Shown one piece after another: positions 8,508 through 17,000 of a DNA stretch of 64,000 nucleotides. Below the pieces are notes generated by a model. The model searched no databases and was not told the DNA's origin. It saw only the letters and a list, made by a program, of their open reading frames with translations. A program made the position numbers and the translations under genes. Numbering within the stretch: position 1 is the first letter of the stretch; each line of letters opens with the position of its first letter. Origin of the DNA: an uncultured Paludibaculum sp. (GTDB lineage Bacteria; Acidobacteriota; Terriglobia; Bryobacterales; Bryobacteraceae); contig NZ_OY762267.1 of NCBI RefSeq assembly GCF_963665245.1, positions 1,426,001-1,490,000 on the forward strand. Reading direction: 5' to 3'.

Positions 8508-11500
8508 CTAGAAGATGATCTTCAAGCCGACTTCGACCTGGCGGCCGGACACGTTGCCGAGTTCCTGGGTCTGGGGTCCGAACTGCGCCGAGGGAGTCCC
8601 CTGGTACAGAGCCTGTCCAAACTGAGAACTGGTGACATCCATGTTCGGGTTACCGAGATTCAGGCGGTTGATGGCGTTGTAGGCGGCCATCTTGAGCTGG
8701 ACTCTGACACGCTCGGTGATGTTGACATCCTTGGTGAGAGTAGTGTCGAGCATGTAGTACTTCGGTCCGGTGAGGTTGTCGAACTGCAGCGGATTCGCCC
8801 GGATCACATAGGTGCCCGAAGGAATCACCGAGAACGCGGAGGTGTTGAACCACTTGCCGGGCGCGGGATTCGAAATGGTCGGATCGCTGCCGTCGTAGTT
8901 CATCTTGCCGAAGCGCAGAATGGCGCCGGTCGAGTAGGTGGAGATGCCCGTGAGCTTCCAGCCACCGGCGATGGCGTCGGCAATCTTGCTGTCGTGCAGG
9001 AAGGGCTTTCCCTTTCCGAAAGGCAGATCGTAGCTTCCGGCCATGGTCAGACGATGACGTGGCTGATTGCTGTTCTGGTAGGTCAGGTTGTTCGTGAAGG
9101 TGTCGAGTTCGTTGAAGAGCTGTTCGGTCTTCTCATGAATGTACACGTACGCGAACAGGAAGTGATAGCCGTGGCTGTAAGCCTTCTGGGCCTTCAACTC
9201 GAGAGAGTGGTAACGTTCGGCAGCGCCGCGCGTGCCCACTTCGTAGAGGCCGCCGTACTGCGGGTAAGGGGCCAGGAGGGAAGACAGCGACACCGTCTTC
9301 TGATTCCGTAGCGAGCCGGGGAACAGCGTGGGCGTCAGATAGTTGTAGAACGGGTTGTCCACGTTCACATTAATCGCACCCTGCTGGGCAACCTGGATGC
9401 GAGGATCCCAATTGTTGAGAGCCTTGGTGTAGTGCTGGTTGCCGAGGTTCAGGAAGTAGGTGGCCGAAACCATGACCTGACCGGGCATCTGGCGCTGGAA
9501 GTTGACATTGATGCGGTCGTTGTAGGCCTTTTCGAACTTCCGTGGGTACCACAGCAGCGATGTGCCACCGCGGCCCAGGTTGGTGCCGTAGGCCTTGCCG
9601 TTGATGGGCAGCAAGGGGTTGCTGGAGGGATACGGATCGGAAATGGTCTGCTGCGGGACGCCCTGGAGCAAGCCGGCGGTGTTCTGGTAGCCCTTCACAC
9701 CGAAGTAAGGCGGTTCCAGGAAGCTCACGGTCTCAAAGCCAGATACAGGAGCCTGGCTGAGGTTCATCTCAGTCGGGATCACATAGCGGGCGTAGCCGAC
9801 GCGAAGGACGGTGAGGTCGTCGATCTTGAAGGCGGCGCCGGCGCGAGGCGCGAGGGCGAGCTTGGGTGCATCCCACATACCAGGATGATCGCTGGAAGTC
9901 CACAGCCATTGGCCCTTGTTCTTGTAGTAGTTGTTACCCACCAGCGCCAGCGCGGAGGCCGGCATGACTGCTGGATTGGCTACCATTTCGGGGACGTCGG
10001 CGGACATATCCAGCCCCTGCGACATGAAGTGGCTCGGATCGGACCAAGCGGACTCATATTCATTGCGGAGGCCGAGGTTGACGGTGAGGCGGCGGTTGAC
10101 CTTCCAGTCATCCTGGAAGTACATGCCCCAGTACTGGACATGCGGGTCGGGCGCGGGGCCGCCGATCATCTGGGAGGAGCCGTCCAGAGAGCCGAGCAGG
10201 AAGGTGGCGAAGCCGACGCCGTTGTGCTTGGTGTCCGGATTGTTGAAGGTCTCGGCCGTGACGCTAGCCGGGAAGTAGAAGTTCGAGGTATTGCCTACGA
10301 ACGACACACCATAGCCGCGGCGGGTTTCGACGCCGGCCTTCAGGTAGTGAGAACCGCGCTGCTGGGCGATCTTGGCGCTGTAAGCCATGCCCTGCGGCCG
10401 TTGATCCCAATAGAAACCGCGGCCGCCGAAGCCGTTGCCGCCGATGTTCAGGCCCGGGAAGTAGACGGGCACGCCAGGCGAGGCATCCTGATAGGTCTTG
10501 TACCAGTTATTGCTGGGCCAGAGCTTGCCCCAACCTTCCGGGCCCATGCTGCTGGAGACGTAGGCATCGGTCACCTTGTGCCAATCGCCGTGGAAGTTGA
10601 CCACAGTGGTGGGGGTGGCAGTCCAGATGGCATCGCCCGAGAGCTGGTGAGCGGCTCGCAGCGTTCCCGTGGGGGCAAACAGCTGAGACTGGTTGGGGGT
10701 AGCGTTGGGCGCTAGGTCATCTGTGTGGTAACGACCGAAGCGGCCATAGACCTTCCACCTGTCATTGATGTTGTAATCAACGCGGTCGGAGTAGTTGTAG
10801 TAGGTGTAGTTCTCGACGTAGCCGGCCTTGAAGTTGTTAACACCAGTGATGTTATCGCCAGGGCCGCTGGGATCCCAGAAGCTGCCCATCAGGCTGGACG
10901 CCAGGGGATCGAAGCGGCTTTTGGGGATTACGTTACCGGCGAAGGGGGTGCGGGTGGCGACACCAGCCGCGTCCAGTTTGGTGGTGTAGGGATCGTAGAT
11001 AGCGCGGAGGCCACCATCAATATTGAGGGACTTGGAGAAATCGCCGCTACGTTCCAGAGCCGTCGGGACCGTGGTGGTGTAGCTGCTGGGGTAACCGACT
11101 TTCCAATACTCCAGGGAGAAGAAGTTGAACAACTTATTCTTGATGATGGCGTTGCCGAGTGTGCCGCCCATCATGTGCTGGCGGGTGGCATTGCTGGAGT
11201 GGCGCGTGCGGTCAGCTTCCGCATTCAGCCAAGGGTACCGGCCCAGGTAGAAGCCCGTGCCGTGGTACTCGTTGGTGCCCGACTTCAGCGTCATCGAGAT
11301 GAGACCACCAGCGCTGTGACCGGATTCGGCATCCACGCTGTTCTGCGAGACGACAACTTCCTGCACGGCGTCGGTGTTTGGGGGGTAGCTGTTTTTCTGG
11401 CCGATGCCGATGGGGCTGCCGTCGACCTGGAGATCGTTCTTCAGGTTCGTGCCGCCGCCAAGGTCCACGCTGTTCGCTGCCCAGGAATGGTAAGGAGCCA

Positions 11501-12017
11501 TCTCGCCGCGGGTATTAACGGCGGAAGGCGCCAGGAGGGTCAGCTTGAACGGATTGCGATCGATGCGGGGGATCTCGGCAGTCAGTTTCGAATCCAGCGT
11601 GAAGTCCTTATTACTGGAGTTGAACTGAACGGCCACCGGCGTTTCCGAGACCGTGATGCTTTCCTGGACGGCGCCGGGCTTCAGGCTGGCGTCAACGGTG
11701 ACGTCACCGCGCATCTGGACGGTGATGTTTTCCTGGCTGTACTTGCCGAAGCCGGCGGCTTCGACCGAGATGGTGTAGGTGCCAGGGTCAACTAAATCAA
11801 AGAGATAAAGACCTGTATCGCTGGTTTTGCGAGTCGCCTTCACGCCAGTGGCGACATTCAACAGGGTAACGTTGGCGCCAGCGATGACAGCCTGAGTCTG
11901 ATCGGTTACAACGCCTTGAACGCGGCCACGATAGCTCTGAGCAAAGGCGCTAAGACAAAGTAAGGATAACAACAAAAACGTTGTTGCGATGCGGATCGCA
12001 GAACGATGCAATCTCAT
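8508..12017 (-). CDS. Oar-like TonB-dependent receptor with carboxypeptidase-regulatory N-domain
   Basis: 1169 residues with a signal peptide (TTFLLLSLLCLSAFAQ). Then comes a carboxypeptidase-regulatory-like Ig fold at about 28-115 (YRGRVQGVVTDQTQAVIAGANVTL ... LFDLVDPGTYTISVEAAGF). A plug follows at about 130-250 (DAVQEVVVSQNSVDAESGHSAGGLISMTLKSGTNEYHG), then an outer-membrane beta-barrel ending in the aromatic-terminated strand QVEVGLKIIF. This is the large OmpA/Oar-like architecture expanded in Acidobacteria for uptake of large ligands. GGGAGG lies 7 bases before the ATG at 12017. The gene is monocistronic (strong terminator behind) and divergent from a membrane-anchored DNA-binding protein that may regulate it. 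No SusD partner is present. Confidence 0.92.
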   Translation of the reverse strand: MRLHRSAIRIATTFLLLSLLCLSAFAQSYRGRVQGVVTDQTQAVIAGANVTLLNVATGVKATRKTSDTGLYLFDLVDPGTYTISVEAAGFGKYSQENITVQMRGDVTVDASLKPGAVQESITVSETPVAVQFNSSNKDFTLDSKLTAEIPRIDRNPFKLTLLAPSAVNTRGEMAPYHSWAANSVDLGGGTNLKNDLQVDGSPIGIGQKNSYPPNTDAVQEVVVSQNSVDAESGHSAGGLISMTLKSGTNEYHGTGFYLGRYPWLNAEADRTRHSSNATRQHMMGGTLGNAIIKNKLFNFFSLEYWKVGYPSSYTTTVPTALERSGDFSKSLNIDGGLRAIYDPYTTKLDAAGVATRTPFAGNVIPKSRFDPLASSLMGSFWDPSGPGDNITGVNNFKAGYVENYTYYNYSDRVDYNINDRWKVYGRFGRYHTDDLAPNATPNQSQLFAPTGTLRAAHQLSGDAIWTATPTTVVNFHGDWHKVTDAYVSSSMGPEGWGKLWPSNNWYKTYQDASPGVPVYFPGLNIGGNGFGGRGFYWDQRPQGMAYSAKIAQQRGSHYLKAGVETRRGYGVSFVGNTSNFYFPASVTAETFNNPDTKHNGVGFATFLLGSLDGSSQMIGGPAPDPHVQYWGMYFQDDWKVNRRLTVNLGLRNEYESAWSDPSHFMSQGLDMSADVPEMVANPAVMPASALALVGNNYYKNKGQWLWTSSDHPGMWDAPKLALAPRAGAAFKIDDLTVLRVGYARYVIPTEMNLSQAPVSGFETVSFLEPPYFGVKGYQNTAGLLQGVPQQTISDPYPSSNPLLPINGKAYGTNLGRGGTSLLWYPRKFEKAYNDRINVNFQRQMPGQVMVSATYFLNLGNQHYTKALNNWDPRIQVAQQGAINVNVDNPFYNYLTPTLFPGSLRNQKTVSLSSLLAPYPQYGGLYEVGTRGAAERYHSLELKAQKAYSHGYHFLFAYVYIHEKTEQLFNELDTFTNNLTYQNSNQPRHRLTMAGSYDLPFGKGKPFLHDSKIADAIAGGWKLTGISTYSTGAILRFGKMNYDGSDPTISNPAPGKWFNTSAFSVIPSGTYVIRANPLQFDNLTGPKYYMLDTTLTKDVNITERVRVQLKMAAYNAINRLNLGNPNMDVTSSQFGQALYQGTPSAQFGPQTQELGNVSGRQVEVGLKIIF

Positions 12018-12407
12018 TCATGAACCTCCCAAAACGACTACTAGCGAGACTTTAAACGGGAGACCTGCGGGTTGGACTCTCACCTGGTTGAGCCCGAGCC
12101 GGGGAACCGACATTTGGATTCGCCGGGTGTTCGCCAATAACCATCCGATCAGAGCCGACCGAAGGCGGCTTGTGGATGCGGAAGGACGCTCCGCAGTTCC
12201 CTGATGACCTAAGACTCCTTGCGGCGCATACACCGGTGGGGCCACGCGTGGTGCCGGCGCGCCAGTTCATCCATGCTCTGATATACTACCCGTCGGTGAA
12301 CTTGATTAATATTGTCCGACTACCGTACTAGGCGATCAAGGTAAGTCCTAGTGAATTCACTCGACCGTTTACTAGTGAACGGGGAAAAGTAACGCACCTG
12401 GCCGAGC
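12018..12407. promoter_or_regulatory. 390-base divergent intergenic region with no gene
   Basis: The gap separates the TonB receptor (minus) from the winged-helix regulator (plus), and no convincing reading frame lies in it. It holds an extended -10-like element for the plus strand (TG-A-TATACT, ending at 12287), an AT-rich stretch near 12302-12313 and three CTAG-containing blocks at 12328, 12348 and 12372. The last two form palindromes, described separately. The receptor's ribosome binding site (GGGAGG) is at its left edge. Confidence 0.5.
12350..12380. promoter_or_regulatory. paired palindromes, candidate operator
   Basis: AGTGAATTCACT at 12350-12361 is a perfect 12-base palindrome. GTTTACTAGTGAAC at 12367-12380 is a near-palindrome around ACTAGT. 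The centres are 18 bases apart. CTAGTGAA occurs as a direct repeat at 12348 and 12372. The block ends 27 bases before the regulator's start codon, where an autoregulatory site would be expected. The binding protein is not known. Confidence 0.5.
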
Positions 12408-13742
12408 ATGAACGAAAGTCACTCCACGCTGGTAGCGGCAAATGAACAGCACCTCGCAGCCGATGAGCGATGGGCTCTGGCGCTGCGCGTTGCCAGCAGT
12501 AAGGCATTCGCCAAGGCCACACAACTGCGGGAGCTGCTGCTCTACCTAGTCAAGCGCACCCTCATGGCGCCGACCGTGGAGATCACTGAGCAGGAGATCG
12601 GGTGCCAGGTTCTGGGCCGGCGTCAGGATTACGACACGCAATCGGACAATATCGTCCGCGTTCAGATTCGCCACGTTCGCCAGAAACTGGAGGAGTATTT
12701 CGCGGCGGAAGGGCGCAATGAACCCCTGGTGCTCACCATCCCCAAGGGCAGCCGCGTTCCGCGCTTCGAACCACGGGTGGAACCCGATGTAAAGACAGGG
12801 GATGCCGAGGCGTTGAGCCCGCCCGAGCCAGTGGTGAAAGAGACCGGACCGGCGAAGCTTCCCCGTGCGCTGGGTCTGGCGCTGGGCGCGATCACACTCC
12901 TTGTAGTGGTCTTCCTCGCGGGCCGGGCAGCCGGTCACAAGGACCTGACTGCCCAGGGTGTCGCCAACGCGACGGTGGCTGGTCCGTTGTGGAGCCGGTT
13001 GTTCCCAGGGGGCGAACTCACCACCATAGTGATCGCCGACAGCAGTTTCGCCCTTCTGCAGGATACGCTGCGCAGCGCGCTCACGCTGGACGAGTACACC
13101 AAAGGCGGCCTGCCCAGGTTAATCGAGACCGAGACCGACCCGCGATTGAAGGCCGTACTGCGCGACATGTCCACCCGCCAGCACACCAGCCTGGCGGATG
13201 CCACGATCTCCAGCAAGCTTCGGGTGATCGGCCGGCAGGCCGGAGGCAGGGTTACCGTGCGTTACTCCAGGCATATGGGCGTCCGTGACTTCAACTCGGG
13301 TAACTTCGTCATCATAGGTAGCAAGCGGGGTGTACCGTGGGTGGAACTCTTCGAGCAGGACATGAATTTCCGGTTGAAGCACATCGGTCCGGATTGGCGC
13401 TTCGGTTTCGTGAACCAGAAACCCCAGCCGGGTGAAGCCGAGATCTATTCAACGATGGTTCCGCCCAACACGCCCACAGAGAGTTACGCAACCATTGCTT
13501 TTCTGCCGAATACAGCCCGTAGCGGCGACGTGTTGCTCCTGGATGGATTGGTAATGGAGGCAACGGAGGCCGCCGGGGAGTTCTGCATGAGCGGAGCCTT
13601 GACCAAGCTGCTGTCGGATAAGTTGAGGGTGGGGCCTCATGACAAGCTGCCGTACTTCGAGGTCCTACTCAAGATCAGAATCGTGTCCGGAGCACCACAC
13701 AATGTGGAAGTGGTGGCCTGGCGGCGGCCCAACCTCGGCTAA
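12408..13742 (+). CDS. membrane-anchored winged-helix DNA-binding protein
   Basis: 444 residues. An OmpR/CadC-like winged-helix region at about 20-115 shows the acidobacterial pattern EQEIGCQVLGR, YDTQSDNIVRVQIRHVRQKLEEYF and EPLVLTIPKGS. A Pro-rich linker and one membrane helix follow at about 147-168 (LALGAITLLVVVFLAG), then an extracytoplasmic domain of about 270 residues. That domain has a periplasmic-binding or ABC-substrate flavour (NFVIIGSKRGVPWVELFEQ) but no certain family. The topology is that of CadC/ToxR-type one-component regulators: signal outside, DNA binding inside. It is divergent from the TonB receptor across a gap holding two palindromes, so receptor control is plausible. 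The ribosome site before ATG 12408 is weak. Confidence 0.8.
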   Translation: MNESHSTLVAANEQHLAADERWALALRVASSKAFAKATQLRELLLYLVKRTLMAPTVEITEQEIGCQVLGRRQDYDTQSDNIVRVQIRHVRQKLEEYFAAEGRNEPLVLTIPKGSRVPRFEPRVEPDVKTGDAEALSPPEPVVKETGPAKLPRALGLALGAITLLVVVFLAGRAAGHKDLTAQGVANATVAGPLWSRLFPGGELTTIVIADSSFALLQDTLRSALTLDEYTKGGLPRLIETETDPRLKAVLRDMSTRQHTSLADATISSKLRVIGRQAGGRVTVRYSRHMGVRDFNSGNFVIIGSKRGVPWVELFEQDMNFRLKHIGPDWRFGFVNQKPQPGEAEIYSTMVPPNTPTESYATIAFLPNTARSGDVLLLDGLVMEATEAAGEFCMSGALTKLLSDKLRVGPHDKLPYFEVLLKIRIVSGAPHNVEVVAWRRPNLG

Positions 13743-14055
13743 ACCCTCCCTCGTGGAGCGGCTGTCTGGGCCGACAGCGCTGGTTTCGTCGCCGGGACCA
13801 GACGCACCGGTTCTTCGCGGTAGGAATTTAGTGGCTGGCGGTGAGTTCCACTTCCTGATGGTGTTGTTCTCGCCGCTAATCAAGTGAAGTTCTTTCAATC
13901 TTTCCCGCATGCAATTGGATAGCTAACTCCCTGCCTGTTTGCAGATTCCAAACACGGGCGAAAGAACGGCCAAAGACCCCAGAGACGAAGTAGTGAATCT
14001 CGTTTAGGATCAACCAGATGAACAATCTTTTATTATAAACCGCACAGGATAAAAG
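13743..14055. promoter_or_regulatory. 313-base intergenic region with no gene
   Basis: A GCTGTC/GACAGC stem with a 6-base loop at 13762-13779 lies just after the regulator's stop; it has no T-run and is only terminator-like. The right end is distinctly AT-rich, with a TATAAA at 14034-14039 as a -10 candidate and AGGA at 14046-14049 as the ribosome site for the kinase at 14056. No good -35 hexamer was found. Confidence 0.45.
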
Positions 14056-17000
14056 ATGACTTTATCTGGTACTATCGTGATCAGGTCAGCCACGGGCCCT
14101 ATTGGTGACATGCCTGATTCGTGCCACAGACGCTTCATCTCGGCAGGATTATCCTGTCTTTTCATGGCGCTAGCTGTGTCTGGCCAACCTGCACCGGGGT
14201 GGCGGTTCTGGTCCTCTTTGGACGGAATGCCGGAATCGTGGGTTTATGATGTCACCCGCGGCCCTTCCGGGCGAATTTTCCTCACCCATGGCGACGTTAA
14301 AACATTTTCAGTTTTCGATGGGTACAAGTTTCAGCAACTGCCGGCCCCTGGCGTAAATCTGACTGTTCGAGAAGGTCCCGACGGTCGCCTCTGGGCGTTG
14401 TTGCCGACATTTGATGGGTTTCAGGTTTTCGAGAACGGCCATTGGATAGGTTTCCCGCTGCGCGACGTAAAACCAGTGGTCTCGGCGTCGCAGCGGGGTT
14501 TCTTCCTGCCATGGGCCCCGAGCCGTTTGCTATTCCTCGCACGGAGCGGGCTGTATGAGTTTGACAGTGCGAGCGGAGGAGCCAGGCCACTGGGTGCCGT
14601 AGGTGGAGCCGATATCGGGCCACTCACAGCGTTCGCACCGTCCAACCATGGGGGCGCCTGGGCCTGCGGAGCAGGAGGCGTGGTCGGCATCAGCCGCGCC
14701 AACGACGGGGCAATCACCGAGAGGACTCTTGAGTTTCCCGATCCCAAAGGTCCTTGTTTGTCCGTGCTGGAAGGCGAGCACCAGGAACTCTTCGTCGCCA
14801 CCCTGATGGAGGACAGCAGACGGGAACGTCTGCTGCACTTTGACGGCTCCGGATGGAAACCGGTCGCGACCGGCGGCGCCGGAAGCGGCCTGAGAGGCTG
14901 GCCGGATCGGGATGGCGGCCAGTGGGTGGCCGAAGTCGCCAATGGGAGCTTCCATCTGACAACGGGGCTCGGAGAGAAGATAGGCCGCCAGCGTGAACTC
15001 TCGGGCAGGCTACTGTCGGTTCTATATGAGGGCAATGGCCGGTTTTGGGTGGCTACGTCTCTCGGCCTGGCACGGTTTGCCCCGCCGGTCTGGGGGGTTC
15101 CGTCGGGATTGCGGGGCCGGCCAGGGCGAGCCACGTCAATCCTCGAGACTCGAGACGGCTCCCTCTATATCATGCAAGGAAAGGAGTTACTGCGACGTGC
15201 CGGCACCCGGTGGCTCGTCTATCCACTGCCTCGGGAGTACTATTCAGACGAGCAACCGGTAGGGGACCTGGCTGAACTGGCTGACGGTCGAGTGGTGCTG
15301 GGCAATGGACCGGGGCTGCTTTCGTTCGACCCGGCGAAGGCCGAGTTCCAGCCCATCCGGCATCCTAGTGGTCTGCGAGTGACCGTGCTGGGACCGGGCC
15401 GCAATGGGACCGTTTGGATAATGACGACTCCGGACTACCGGAGTTTTCGCGTGGAACGATTCGATGGGCACAACTACTCCCTGCAGTACGATGCCGGCAG
15501 CCAATGGGGCGAAACCTTTCCACGAGCCGCCTGCGAAGCGGCCGATGGAACCGTCTATCTGGTCCCCGTGCCACAGGGCATTGGGGTACTGAAAGAGCGG
15601 CGATACACCACGCTCGGCAAGAAGGATGGGTACACCGGGACAATTCCGGTATCCGTGGCGGAGGTGGGGCCCGGACGGTTGTGGTTTGGCGACCGCAACC
15701 AGATTGTGGAGTATAGCGGCCGTCGATGGTCAACGGTAAGGGAGAACCTGCAAACAGTACGATCGATCCTGAAGTCGAGAGACGGATCGATCTGGCTGGG
15801 TTCGGGAGGCGGCCTGAGCCACCTTCAGAATGGCAACTGGATCGACATTGCCGATGAGGAGGGTCTGCCGGGTGGGGCCACCTATAAGGTTCTGGAGGAC
15901 AAGGCAGGCACGATCTGGGCAACGACCACGGCGGGCATCGCTACAAACGACAATGGCGCCGACCTGGAAGCTCCGCGTACCGTGCTGGATCAGCGGCTAA
16001 ACCCTGAACGGGTGCCACCCTCGGGCGATGCGCGTTTTGTGTTCTCCGGCATCGACCGTTGGAAGGTCACCCCATCCAACCGCTTGCTGTACTCATGGCG
16101 GCTGGACGGAGGACGTTGGTCGACCGCCGCCGCGGCCGATGCGGCCGAGTTCCATCACCTGGCGCGGGGACAGACCCACCGCATGGAGGTGAGGGCCGTC
16201 GACAGGAACGGCAACGTGGATCCCGCACCGGCGTCCCTTACGTTCACCGTGCTTCTGCCCTGGTATATGGAGCTCGGGTTTATGGCGGCCTGTTTCGTGG
16301 CAGTGTTCGCGTTGGTGGCCGCCAGCGCATTGACCTTCGTGCGTCAGCGGCAACTGGCCCGCCTGGTGGAGCGCAGGACTGCGGCCCTGGCGGCCAGGAA
16401 CAATCAGTTCCAGAGTCTGGCGGCCGCCGTCCCCGGGGTTCTGTACTCCTTTCGACTCGCTCCCGACGGGGTTTTTTCGGTGCCCTATGTCAGTCCAAAG
16501 TTCCTGGAGATGTCGGGAATACCACCGGAGGACCTGGTTCACAACGCGGCTCCGCTGTTCGCCATTCTCCATCCGGAGGACGCACCCAGAGTCCGCGCGT
16601 CCATCGCCGCATCGGCAACCACGATGGCTCTGTGGAATGAGGAGTTCCGGGTGTCTCGACCGGGCTACCCGGATACCTGGATCGAGGGCCGCTCCGTCCC
16701 TTCGCACGGGCCGGACGGCAGCATCCTGTGGCATGGTTTCATGGCTGATGTCACCGAACGGAAGCGGCTGGAAGAGACGGCGCGGCGCGAGGCTGAACGC
16801 GAGATGGGGCTTCTGAAGACGCTGGTTGCGGAGGCACCTTACGGGCTGGCGATGCTGGACCGGAGGTTGCGGCCGGTCCAGGTTAGCGAGCGATGGCTAA
16901 AGGACTCCGGACTGGCACGCGATCAGGTAATAGGGCACAATCTCTACGAGTTATTCCCTAACGTGGGGCCAAGCTGGATGGAAGCCTGCCGCCGCGGGCT

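Noticed and set aside
9432..11795. Two long plus-strand frames (over 350 codons each) opposite the TonB receptor
   Set aside because: Val/Ala/Gly-rich translations that mirror the codon bias of the receptor on the other strand; no domain motif and no ribosome site.
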